A DNA stretch of 64,000 nt, from assembly GCF_019578655.1 (NCBI RefSeq), contig NC_063261.1, positions 10,486,446-10,550,445 on the forward strand, given 5' to 3'. Positions 36,755-49,303 of the stretch are shown here, in pieces. Numbering within the stretch: the first letter of the stretch is position 1; every line of letters begins with the position of its first letter. Both the position numbers and the translations under genes were made by a program. The notes below the pieces were generated by a model. That model saw nothing but the letters and a program-made list of their open reading frames with translations, was not told the DNA's origin and did not search any database. This DNA comes from Ricinus communis. Taxonomy: Eukaryota > Streptophyta > Magnoliopsida > Malpighiales > Euphorbiaceae.

Positions 36755-39598
36755 TGTCACGACCCCATCAGGCCTGTGACCGGCACTAGGGAATCGGTAG
36801 GTGTAAGGCCACCGAATCCCGTAGTAAGCCTGACACTCACTGACTTAAATAAATCACAATCTCATTTTTCTAATGCCACAATTATCTTAACAATTAAATT
36901 TTACATAATTAATTCGGTCTGCCAGAAGAATTTGGCGAGACCCGAAACTCATAAAATTTACAACTGATACATCTACTATTACTACTGCGGAGAATCTAAA
37001 ATTTTATAAATTAACATACCAAATCAAATACACCATCCGTTGATGAAGGAGTCGCGTTACTGAATAAGAGTCGCGGGAAGACTAACAGTCACGGATCTGA
37101 AAAAAAAAGGAAATTGAGACTATCAGTCGAGAGTGAGTTAAAATCAAATAATCTAGAGACTATTGCAGTCTTCACAGAAAATATTAATTATTCGAATCAG
37201 TATATCAAATCCTGAAAATAAATACAAATCATAATATAATCATTACCATAATAAAAAATAAAAAAATAAATAAAAATATATTTTTACTTTTACGAGACGA
37301 GTGGCTCAATAGAACCCTAACCCCAAATTCTAGTAGCCTTTTGGCTCTCTTAATCCAATAAGACTGGCGCCCAAAGAGCAATACTCGACCAGGGACCTTA
37401 CCTCCAGTCTGGTCACTTAAGTATCCAAATAAGTCGGCGCCCAGAGAGCAATGTTTGACCAGGGACCTTTACTCCGGCATCTCATTCCAATAGGACTAGC
37501 GCCTAGAGAGCAATGCTCGACCAAGGACCTTACCTCCAGTCTGGTCACTTAAGTATCCAAATAAGCCGGCGCCAAGAGAGCAATGCTCGACCAGGGACCT
37601 TACATCTGGCAATTTACTCAAATCAGCCCAGAGAGCCATGCTCGACCAGGGCAAAACTCATAATAATCTTATTACCTGTCCATGATCATTACCGGTGCGC
37701 ACGTGGTCCTGATGTAACCTATCAGGTGGCATGTTCTACGAAAGCCACATTTTCCAAATCGCAATCATCACATTTAATAAATATCATTGTCTAATGAAAT
37801 CATTCAACACATATCGAAATAAAGATTAAAAATTTAGGGTAAAGCAACGTGCAATTCGTGTGGAAAAATAATAATATTTGTATTATTATAACATTACTAA
37901 TAATAATATTTATATTATTTTCAATAATTAATAATCAAGTGAAATTTATTTATATTGCAATACTAATAATCATATTAAGCATAAATTTCTAAAATAGCAT
38001 ATTAAATTCAAACTTAGCAATAGTGCAACGATTAGGTGACTTTAACTCACAGATTGGCGACCTCCTAGCTCTACTCCGGTGCCTCGGTTGGAGCGAGCCG
38101 AACAGACGAATTATCTAATCACGGAAAATATTATATCAAAATGCGGAAACAATTAACCATTAATCCTAGGACTGACTGTCTAAGAATCTCGACTCGGAAG
38201 AATTCTACCGAAAAATTCGGCAGAACCTCCCCTACAACACGAACATTTACCCCTCGTAAAACGGGTCCAGGACCTGCCAGAAAAGAACTTCAAATATTCA
38301 ACAATTAATACAACAGGAGTCGGGTCCCCAAGACTTCACTATTTTCCGACTCCGCCACACAGCACAAAACACAAGGGCAGGCAAGCTAACAGACAATTAT
38401 TTTTGACTCACAAATATCATCTAATACTCAACACAATTAATAAGCATAAATTACATTAAAGAATTCCAAAATTAACAGGCGAGAGAAAATTACGGAGACG
38501 CTTGATCGCTTGGTCGACTCGCTTCCAGCCGCCGGAGTCCGATCGACGATCCGAACTCACCATCGGACTCGAAACAACGCGTTGATGGCGATCCCCACTT
38601 CCAATTTTTCGATCAGACCCCGATCATCCAGAGAGATTTGCGGACAATCTCGACCGTCGATTTGCAAATGAATCCCGATCGCCACGAAACCAGTGCCATT
38701 GTGAAGCTTGAGCTGAGGAGAGTCGGGATACGTTCTCCGATCGTTCATCCTCCGTCGGAGCTCGCCGTAAAGGCCGAAAAACGTGGCTGTCACCACTTCA
38801 CCGAAACTCTCTCTTCCGGCCATCAAAACCGACGCTGCCGCCGCCAAAAGGAAGCTCTCTCTGAGGGGAGCCAATCGCCACCGAGATCGGCTGGAAAGGC
38901 CGCTGGAAACCGCCGGAACGACCTCCAGACGCCGGCTTATTGTTCTCCCGCCGCATGACTTCTTGCATTGCCACGCCGCCTCGACGTGCCACCACGCACT
39001 TCGCTTCAACGATGCACGCCGCCGCCTTCCCCTTTTTCTTCTTCGGCCATCTCCCTCTCTCTTTCTCCCCCGATCTTCTTTCTCTTTTCTTTCTTTCTCT
39101 TGTTCCCCGATTCCTTTCCTTTCAATATCGACATTTAACCCTTGAACTTTTTCTTATTACAATTTGGTCTGTCAACTCTTTTAATTACTTACAATTTCGT
39201 CTAGCAAAATTTTAATTTAACTCCTAAACTTTCCTTAGCCTTTCAATTAAGCCCCTATCTAATTAATTTGGGCCAAATTAGAATTATTGAAAATACATAA
39301 TTACATATATACCCCTGGCCGACATATTTATTTATAAAAATACCAAACATACAAATTTTCGTTAAACCCCCATAATAATAAAATTATACTTTTAATCCTC
39401 ATCCAAAAATAATTTTTCCAATTTAGTCCTAACACACAATTAAATTAAATAATCAATTTACTAAATATTTTCCAACTTAAAATTAAATACCACTAGCTAA
39501 TTAAAATACCAATTTCCCCAAGAAACTTCTTTTATAAAAACATCCTTTACAAATTCTTTAAAATATATAATTTTATTTTTATATATATACATTTGGGG
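36755..39598 (-). mobile_element. LTR F: minus-strand LTR, truncated at its start arm
   Basis: The left edge TGTCACGACCCC is intact. The LTR then follows the family order: about 70-bp units at about 37360-37650 (four or five of them), GC-rich block about 38490-39040, TC-rich tract to about 39115, AT-rich arm. It stops at CATTTGGGG near 39598, about 300-400 bp before the expected GTTACA edge, where it is fused to an inverted LTR piece. With the far edge missing, no duplication can be checked (ATTTG precedes it). The minus-strand frame 38557-39009 (150 codons) lies in the GC-rich block and has no recognisable domain. Confidence 0.85.
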
Positions 39599-39910
39599 TC
39601 CCTCAGCTCAAGCTTTCCAATGGAACCGATTTCGTGGCGATCGGACTCCATTTGAAAATCGACGACCGAGATCGTCCGTAAATTTCTCCGGATGATCGGG
39701 GGTCGGATCATAAGACGGGATCATCATCAGCGTGTCGTTTAGAGTCCATTGATGCGTTCGGATAGTCGATCGGACTCCGGCGGCTGGAGGCGAGTCGACC
39801 GAGCGATTAAGCGTCTTAGTAATTTCTCTAGCCTGTTGATTTTAGAATTTATTGGTAAAATTTATGTGTTTATTGAAAAGTGTTGAGCCTTAGAAATATC
39901 GTTAGTTAAA
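39599..39910 (+). mobile_element. Inverted LTR fragment fused to LTR F
   Basis: The sequence from CCCTCAGCTCAAGC to ATCGTTAGTTAAA matches the GC-rich block of the same LTR family on the plus strand, opposite to LTR F. It is most like 56490-56790 in the truncated LTR at 55727-58256, sharing GAGC-TTAGAAA-ATATCGTTAGTTAAA. It ends inside satellite sequence near 39910 with only a few bases (TAAAT) that fit either side. Confidence 0.82.
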
Positions 39911-42900
39911 TATTAGAATACAACCCCGTAATACGAGGATATTTATCAATCGGAGAAAATAACCCTATAATTTTGGCGTATTTGTGAGTATGAGAAAACA
40001 ACCCCTTAAATGGGTTAATTTTATAATATGAGAAAACAAACCCGTAAAAGGGGTATATTTGTCAATATAAGAAAATAACCCTGTAAAAAGTGTATATTTA
40101 TGAATTTGAAAAAATAACCCCATAATAGTGCTAATAGTTTAATATGAGAAAATGACCCCGTAAAAGTGGTATATTTATCAATATAAGAAAATAATCGTGT
40201 AAAACTTGTATATTTATGAATCTGAGAAAACAACCCTGTAAAAGTAGTGTAATTGCGAGTCTAAGAAAACAGCCTCGTAGAACGGATAAATTTTTTAATA
40301 TGAGAAAACAGCCTCGTAGAAGAGGTAAATTTTTTAATATGTGAAAACAACCTCGTAATACGGGGATATTTATGAGTGTGAAGAAATAACCCCATTATTG
40401 TGGTATATTTGTGAGTATGAGAAAACAACCACTTAGATGGGTTAATTTTATAATATGAGAAAATAACCCGTGAAAGGGGTATATTTTTCGACATAAGAAA
40501 CTAACCCCGTAAAACGTGTAGATTTATGAATTTGAGAAAACAAACACATCATAATGCTAATAATTTAATATTAGAAAACGATCCCGTAAAAGTGGTATAT
40601 TTATCAATATAAGAAAATAATTCTGTAAAACTTGTATATTTATGAATTTGAGAAATCAACCACGTAAAAGTAGTGTAATTTCGAGTCTAAGAAAACAGCC
40701 TTGTAGAATGAATAAATTCTTTAATATGAGAAAACAGCCTCGTTGAAGGGGTAAATTTTTTAATATTTGCAAACAACCATGTAATACGGGGATGTTTATA
40801 AATCTAAGGAAATAACCCCTTAGTTATGGTATATTTGTGAGTATGAGAAATCAAGAAATAACCCCGTAATTGTGGTATATTTGTGAGTATGAGAAATCAA
40901 CCCCCTTAAATGGGTTAATTTTATAAAATGATAAAACAATCCCGTAAAAGGGGTATGTTCGTCAATATAAGAAAATAATCCCGTAAAATGTGTATATTTT
41001 TAAATTTGAAAAAACAACGCTATAATAGTGCTAATAATTTAATATGAGAAAACGACACCGTAAAGTTGCATACTTATCAATATAAGAAAATAATCCTGTA
41101 AAGCGTGTATATTTATGAATCTGAGAAAACAATCCCGTAAAAGTAGTGTAATTACGAGTTTAAGAAAGCAACCTCGTAGAAGGGGTAAATTTTTTAATAT
41201 GAGAAAACAACCCCGTAAGAGGGGTATATTTATAAATATTAGAAAACAACCCCGTAACGCGGGGATATTTTTCAATCGGAGAAAATAAACCCATAATTTT
41301 AGTATATTTACGAGTATGAGAAAACAACCCCTTAAACGGGTTAATTTTATAATATGACAAAACAACTGCGTAAAAAAGATATATTTGTGAATCTAGGAAA
41401 ACAACCCCGTAAAAGTAGTGTAATTGCGAGTCTAAGAAAACAACCTCATAGAAGGGGTAAATTTTTTAATATGAGAAAACAACCCCGTAAGCCGGGTATG
41501 TCTATCAATATTAGAAAACAACCACGTAATACGGTGATATTTATCAATCGGAGAAAATAACCACACAATTTTGGTGTATTTGTCAGTGTGAGAAAACAAC
41601 CCCGTAAAAGGAGTATATTTGTCAATATAAGAAAATAACCCTATAAAACGTGTATATTTGTAAATTTGAGAAAACAATCCCATAATATTACAAATAATTT
41701 AATATGAGAAAACGACCCCGTAAAAGTGGTATATTTATCAATATAAAAATATAACCGCGTAAAACGTGTATATTTATGAATCTGAGAAAATAATTCCGTA
41801 AAAGTAGTGTAATTTTGAGTCTAAGAAAACAGCCTCGTAGAATGGGTAAATTTTTTAATATGAGAAAACAGCCTCGTTGAAGGGGTAAATTGTTTAGTAT
41901 GTGAAAACAACCCCATAATACGGGGATATTTATGAATCTAAGGAAATAACCCCATAATTGTTATATATTTTGTGAGTATGAGAAATCAACCCCTTAAATG
42001 GGTGAATTTTATAATATCAGAAAACAACCCCATAAAAGGGGAATGTTTGTCAATATAAGAAAATAACCTCTAAAATGTGTATATTTATGAATTTGAGAAA
42101 ACAATCTCATAATAGTGCTAATAATTTAATATGAAAAACGACCTCGTAAATGTGGTATGTTTATAAATATAAGAAAATAACCCCGTAAAATATATATATT
42201 TATGAATCTGAGAAAACAACCCCGTAAAAGCAGTGTATTTGCGAGTCTAAGAAAAAAGTCTCGTAGAAGAGGTAAATTTTTTAATATGAGAAAACAATCC
42301 TTTAAGAGGGGTATATTTATAAATATTAGAAAGCAACCCCGTAATATGGGGATATTTATCAATGGAAGAAAATAACACCGAAATTTTAGTATATATGTGA
42401 GTATAAGAAGACAACTCCTTAAATGGGTTAATTTTAGAATATGAGAAAACAACCACGTAAAGAGGTATATTTGTCGATATAAGAAAATAACCTCGTAAAA
42501 TGTGTATATTTATGAATTTGATAAAACAACCCCATAATAGTGCTAATAATTTAATATGAGAAAACGTCCCCGTAAAAGTGGTATATTTATCAATATAAGA
42601 AAATAACTCCGTAAAGTGTGTATATTTATGAATTTGAAAATACAACCCTGTAAAAGTAGTGTAATTGCGAGTCTGAGAAAACAGCCTCATAGAAGGGGTA
42701 AGTTTTTTAATATGAGAAAACAAACCCGTAAGATGGAGATATTTATAAATATTACAAAACAACCCCGTAATACAGGGATATTTTCCAATCGGAGAAAATA
42801 ACCTCGTAATTTTTGTATATTTGTGAGTATGAGAAAACAACCCCTTAAATGGGTTAATTTTATAATATGAGAAAATAACCCCGTGAAAGGGGTATATTTT

Positions 42901-43417
42901 TTTATATAAGAAAATAACTTCGTAAAATGTGTAGATTTAAGAATTTGAGAAAACAACGACATAATAATGCTAATAATTTATGAGAAAACGACTCCGTAAA
43001 AGTGGTATATTTATCAATATATGAAAATAACCCCGTAAAACGTGTATATTTATGAATCTAAGAAAACAATCCTGTAAAAGTAGTGTAATTGCGAGTTTAA
43101 GAAAACAGTCTCGTAGAAGGGGTAAATTTTTTAATATGAGAAAACAACCCCGTGAGAGGGGTATATTTATCAATCAGAGAAAATAATCCCGTAATTTTGG
43201 TATATTTTTTAGTAGGAGAAAACAACCCCTTACATACGGTCATTTTAGAATATGAGAAGACAACCCCGTAAAAGGGTTATATTTGTCGATATATAAAAAA
43301 TAACCCCGTAAAACATGTATATTTTTGAATTTAAGAAAACAACCCCGTAAAAGTAGTGTAATTGCGAGTCTGAGAAAAAACCCTCGTAGAAGGGGTAAAT
43401 CTTTTAATATGAGAAAA
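39911..43417 (-). repeat. Satellite block 4: reverse higher-order repeats
   Basis: About 3.5 kb of the 39-bp units in reverse orientation, with version A and version B copies intermixed (version B is recognised by CCTAAGGAAATAACCCC and two successive type-4 units). Minus-strand frames of up to 197 codons (42247-42840) reflect the in-frame period. Confidence 0.92.
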
Positions 43418-44283
43418 TGATAAGCATCATACTACACATGTTTTCATTCCCGATTGTTTATATTCTTATGCATGATTATCCCGTTTTATGCTAGAATCAC
43501 CTGTCTTTTGTTTCCTCTCTCGTTTCAGTTCATTCTTGAAGGACACCATCAATAATCGAGGGAAATACGTGTGATTACGGACCAAAATCCATCAAATTGG
43601 GTGAGAACTAGCACCCCGAGGGTTGAGCACGGCCTGGACCCTACTTTGGTCAATTACCAAGAGGCCATCTCCAATTGTGCCATTTCAGCACGACTTCCGT
43701 AGGCACCACGGCCTCTAGCACGGCCTGTGGTGGCTCAGCACCGGCTTGGGCACGGCTTGGAAGGAGTCAACACAACAGACTCCACAGATTGATCGCCTAG
43801 ACTCGTGGTCTTTGAATCATCACAGCCTGGACTCCGGCCATGCTGAATCAACTATATAGGCAATTTTGAGTTCTTTTAGAGGGGAGACGAATTTTGGACT
43901 CAATTCCAAGACACACACTTAATCAATTGTTTCCTATACCTCAATTGTAGACCTTGAGAGATCAAATTCATCAAGTGAAGGAGGGATTTCACTTGTTCCA
44001 ACATCGAATTGAAGATCAAGACAAACTTTGGGAGCATTCAAGAGGCAACTAGGGTTTGAGATTTCGAATTTGCAAATTTAGGGTTTCTCATTCAGCTTGA
44101 AAGAGAAGGGTGTACATGCCTTTAATTTTCTCTATACCTTCCGCAGTAGAGTACTTTCGAATTGCTGTGACTTTTCTGGTCTATGATGAACATGGGATGT
44201 TTTAAGATCATATAGATTTAACAATGGCACGTCAGTCATGAATTATGATATTTTATTAGCTTTTTATTTGAATTATTGATCGG
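43418..44283 (+). mobile_element. Unrelated LTR-like segment, possibly Tat/Ogre-type Ty3/gypsy
   Basis: This is the only stretch of the window that belongs neither to the satellite nor to the main LTR family. It begins TGATAAGCATCATAC directly against satellite sequence and has repeated GCACGGCC motifs (43620-43760), a TATA-like TATATA at 43853-43858, and a following transcribed-leader style (GGGGAGACGAATTTTGGACTC; AGGGTTTGAGATTTCG). This layout resembles LTRs of the Tat/Ogre group as I remember them. I saw no open frame of note, no primer site and no matching second LTR. It ends where an 83-bp end of the main family LTR begins. It could also be a fragment of some other dispersed repeat. Confidence 0.45.
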
Positions 44284-44366
44284 TAAGGCTTACTATGGGA
44301 TTCAGTGGCCTTAAGCCTACCCATTCCCTAGATGTCGGTCACGGGCCCAACGTACGGGTCGTGACA
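44284..44366 (+). mobile_element. Terminal 83 bp of a main-family LTR
   Basis: AAGGCTTACTATGGGATTC to GGGTCGTGACA matches the final part of the plus-strand LTRs (compare 33448-33528 and 61665-61743), including CCTACCCATTCCCTAG. It is followed by satellite (ACAACCCTG), the same junction bases that follow the truncated LTR at 58256. The rest of this LTR is absent. Confidence 0.85.
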
Positions 44367-47300
44367 ACAACCCTGTAATATGGGGATATTTATCAATTAG
44401 AGAAAATAACCCCATAATTTTGAAATATTTGTGAGTATGAGAAAACAACTCCTTAAATGGGTTAATTTTAGAATATGAGAAAACAAGCTCGCAAAAGGGA
44501 TATATTTGTCGATATAAGGAAATAACTTCGTAAAATGTGTATATTTACGAATTTGACAAAACAACCCCATAATAGTGCTAATAATTTAATATGAGAAAAC
44601 AACGTCGTAAAAGTGGTATATTTATCAATATAAGAAAATAATTTCGTAAAGTGTGTATATTTATGAATCTGTAAAAACAACCCCGTAGAAGGGGTAAATT
44701 TTCTAATATGAGAAAACAACCCCGTAAGAGTGGTATATTTATAAATATTAGAAAACAGCCCTATATTATAGGATATTTTTCAATCGGAGAAAATGACCCC
44801 GTAATTTTAGTATGTTTGTGAGTATGAGAAAACAACCCCTTAAATTGGTTAATTTTATAATATGGGAAAACAACCCCGTAAAAAAGGTATATCTGTCAAT
44901 CTGGGAAAATAATCCCGTCAAAGTAGTGTAATTGTGAGTCTGAGAAAACAGCCTCGTAGAAGGGGTTAATTTTTTAATATGAGAAAACAACCCCGTAAGC
45001 AGGGTATGTTTATCAATATTAGAAAACAACCACGTAATACGGTGATATTTATCAATCGGAGGAAATAACCCTGTAATTTTGGTATATTTGTGAGTATGAG
45101 AAAACAACCCCGTAAAAGGGGTATATTCGTTAATATAAGAAAATAACCCTGTAAAACGTGTATATTTATGAATTTGAGAAAACAACCCCATAATAGTGCT
45201 AATAATTTAATATGAGAAAACGACCGCGTAAAAATGGTATATTTATCAATATAAGAAAATAGCAGCGTAAAATGTGTATGTTTATGAATCTGAGAAAATA
45301 ATTCCGCAAAAATACTGTAATTTCGAGTCTAACAAACATGCTCGTAGAATGGGTAAATTTTTTAATATGATAAAACAACCTCGTTGAAGAGGGTAAATTT
45401 TCTAGTATGTGAAAACAACCCCGTAATACGGGGATATTTATGAATTTGAGGAAATAACACCATAATTGTGGTATATTTGTAAGTATGAGAAATCAACCCC
45501 ATAAGAGGGGTATGTTCATAAATATTAGAAACCGACCCCGTAATACGGGGATATTTATCAATCGGAGAAAATAACCCCGTAATTTTAGAATATTTATGAG
45601 TATGAGAAAACAACCCCTTAAATGGGTTAATTTTAGAATATGAGAAAACAACCCCACAAAAGGGGTATATTTGTCGATATAAGAAAATAACCTCGTAAAA
45701 TGTGTATATTTATGAATTAGACAAAACAACCCCATAATAGTGCTAATAATTTAATATGAGAAAACGACCCCGCAAAAGTGGTATATTTATCAATATAAGA
45801 AAATAACCCCTTAAAACGTGTATATTTATGAATTTGAAAACACAACCCCGCAAAAGTAGTGTAATTGCGAGTCTGAGAAAAAAAACCCGTAGAAGGGGTT
45901 AATTTTCTAATATGAGAAAATAACCCCGTAATAAGGGGCAATCGGAAAAAATAACCCTATAATTTTGGTGTAATTCTTAGCATGAGAAAACAACCCCTTA
46001 AATAGGGTAATTTTAGAATATGAGAAAACAATCCCGTAAAAGGGTATATTTGTCGATATAAAAAAATAACCCTGTAAAACGTGTATATTCGTTAATTTGA
46101 GAAAACAACCCCATAACAGTGCTAATAATTTAATATGAAAAAACGATCTCGTAAAAGTGGTATATTTATCAATATCAGAAAATAACTCCGTAAAACGTGT
46201 ATATTTATGAATCTGAGAAAACAACCCTGTAAAAGTAGTGTAATTACGAGTTTAAGAAAACAGTCTCGTAGAAGGGGTAAATTTTTTAATATGAGAAAAC
46301 AACCCTGTGAGAGAGATATATTTATAAATATCAAAAAACAACCCCATAATACGGGGATATTTATGAATCGGAGAAAATAACCTCGTAATTTTAGTATATA
46401 TGTGAGTATAAGAAAACAACCCTTTAAATGGGTTAATTTTAGAGTATGAGAAAAAAACCTCGTAAAAGAGGTATATTTTTTTATATAAGAAAATAACCCT
46501 GTAAAACGTGTATATTTATGAATTTGACAAGACAACCCCATAATAGTGCTAATAATTTAATATGAGAAAACGACCCCGTAAAAGTAGTATATTTATCAAT
46601 ATCAGCAAATAACTCCGTAAAATGTGTATATTTATCAATCAAGAAAACCACCCCGTAATTTTGGTATATTTGTGAGTTTAAGAAAACAACCTCTTCAATG
46701 GGTTAATTTTATAATATGAGAAAATAACCCCGTAAAAGGGGTATATTTATCAATATAATAAAATAACCCCGCAAAATGTGTATATTTATGAATTTGAGAA
46801 AAGAACCCCATAATAATGCTAATAATTTAATATGAGAAAACGACCCGGTAAAAATGATATATTTATCAATATAAGAAAATAACCAAGTAAAACCTATATG
46901 TTTATGAATCTGAGAAAACAACCCCGTAAAAGTAGTGTAATTGCGAGTTTAAGAAAACAGCCTTGTAGAAGGGTAAATTTATTAATATGAGAAAATAACC
47001 CCATAAGAGGGGTATATTTATAAATATTAAAAAATAACCCCGTAATACGAGGATAATTATGAATCGGAGAAAATAACACTGTAATTTTAGTATATATGTG
47101 AGTATAAGAGAACAACCCATTAAATGGGTTAATTTTAGAATATGAGAAAATAACCCCGTAAAAGAGGTATATTTGTCGATATAAGAAAATAACATCGTAA
47201 AAGGTGTATATTTATAAATTTGACAAAACAACCCCATAAAATGTATATATTTATGAATATGAGAAAACAACTCTATAAAAGTGGTATATTTATCAATATC

Positions 47301-49066
47301 AGCAAATAACCCCGTAAAATGTATATATTTATGAATATGAGAAAACAATCCCGTAATGCAGGGATATTTATCAATCAAGAAAACAACGCCGTAATTTTGG
47401 TATATTTGTAAGTATGAGAAAACAACCCCTTAAATGGGTTAATTTTATAATATAAGAAAACAACCCCGTAAAAGGGGTATATTTGTCAATATAATAAAAT
47501 AACCCGCAAAATGTGTATATTTATAAATTTAAGAGAAAAGAATCCTATAATAACACTAATAATTTAATATGAGACAATGACCCTGTAAAAGCGGTTTATT
47601 TTTCAATATAAGAAAATAACCAAGTAAAGCCTATATATTTATGAATCTGAGAAAATAACCCCGTAATTGTAGTGTAATTGTAAATTTGAGAAAACAGCCT
47701 CGTAGAAGGGGTAAAATTTTTAATATGACAAAACAACCCTGTAAGAGGGGTGTATTTATAAATATTAGAAAACAACCCCGTAATACGAGGATATTTATCA
47801 ATCGAAGAAAATAACCCTATAATTTTGGTATATTTGTGAGTATGAGAAAACAACCTCTTAAATGGGCTAATTTTATAATATGAAAAAATAACCCTGTAAA
47901 AGGGGTTATATTTGTTCATGTATGAAAATAACCCTGTAAAACATGTATATTTATGAATCTGAGAAAACAACCCCCTAAAAGTAGTGTAATTGCGAGTATG
48001 AGAAAACAATCTTGTACAAGGGGTAAATTTTTTAATATGAGAAAACAACCCCGTAAGAGGGGTATATTTATAAATATTAGAAAACGACCCCGTAATACTA
48101 GGATATTTATTAATCGGAGAAAATAATCTCGTAATTTTATTATATTTTTAGTAGGAGAAAACAACCCCTTAAATACTGTCATTTAAGAATATGAGAAGAT
48201 AACCCCGTAAAAGGGGTATCTTTGTCGATATAACAAAATAACTCTGTAAATCGTGTATATTTGTGAATTTAAGAGAACAACCACATAAAGGTAGTGTAAT
48301 TGTGAGTCTGAGAAAACACCCTCGTAGAAGGGGTAAATTTTTTAATATGAGAAAACAACCCCGTATGAGGGGTATATTTATAAATATTTAAAAACAATCT
48401 CGTAATACTGGCATATTTTCAATCGGAGAAAATAACCCCGTAATTTTGGTATATTTGTGAGTATGAGAAAATAACCCCTTAATGGGTTAATTTTATAATA
48501 TGAGAATACAACCCCGTAAAATAAGTATATTTGTCAATCTGGAAAAACAACCCCGTAAAAGTAGTATAATTGCGAGTCTCAGAAAACAGCCTCATAGAAG
48601 GGGTAAATTTTTTAATATGAGAAAACAACCCCGTACGTGGGGTATATTTATAAATATTAGAAAACAACCGCGTAATACAGTGATATTTATCAATTGGAGA
48701 AAATAACCCCACAATTTTGATATATTTGGGAGTATGAGAAAACAACCTCTTAAATGGGGTAATTTTAGAATATGAGAAAACAACCCCGTAAAAGGGGTAT
48801 ACTTGTCGATATAGAAAATAACCCCGTGAAACGTGTATATTTATGAATTTCAGAAAACAATCCATAATAGTGCTAATAATTTAATATAAGAAAACCGAGC
48901 CCATAAAACTGGTATATGTATCAATATAAGAAAATAACCTAGTAGAACGTGTATATTTATGAATCTGAAAAAACAACCCCATAATAGTGCTAATAATTTA
49001 ATATGAGAAAATGACCCCATAAAAGTGATATATTTATCAATATCAGGAAATAACCTCGTAAAACGT
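44367..49066 (-). repeat. Satellite block 5a: reverse higher-order repeats
   Basis: About 4.7 kb of reverse-oriented array. Several copies carry a distinctive unit 1 variant (plus-strand TTTTAGTATATATGTGAGTATAAG, near 46393 and 47090), and units 6/7 near 46867 and 47622 read ACCAAGTAAA. The same variants occur in the forward block at 52340-55455. Ends in an orientation switch at about 49067. Confidence 0.92.
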
Positions 49067-49303
49067 GTTTTTTTCTCATACTCACAAATATACCAAAATT
49101 ACGGGGTTATTTTCTAGAATGATAAATATCCCCGTATTATGGGGTTATTTTCTCATATTCATAAATATACACATTTAACGGGGTTATTTCCTGATATTGA
49201 TAAATATACCACTTTTACGGGGTCGTTTTCTCATATTAAATTATTAGCACTATTATGGGGTTGTTTTGTCAAATATATAAATATACACGTTTTACGAAGT
49301 TAT
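49067..49303 (+). repeat. Satellite block 5b: short forward segment
   Basis: About 240 bp of forward units (types 1, 2, 6, 7, 8, 9) between the switch at about 49067 and solo LTR H. The type 7 unit has TTATTTCCTGATATTG, as does the reversed type 7 unit just left of the switch (CAATATCAGGAAATAA, 49038-49053), which suggests a local inverted copy. Confidence 0.85.
49299..49303. repeat. Target-site duplication GTTAT (left copy)
   Basis: GTTAT at 49299-49303 recurs at 52340-52344, flanking solo LTR H. In the satellite the target reads GGGGTTATTTTCT. Confidence 0.93.

Noticed and set aside
42247..42840. 197-codon minus-strand open frame
   Set aside because: Same explanation: 13-residue repeats from the satellite period.
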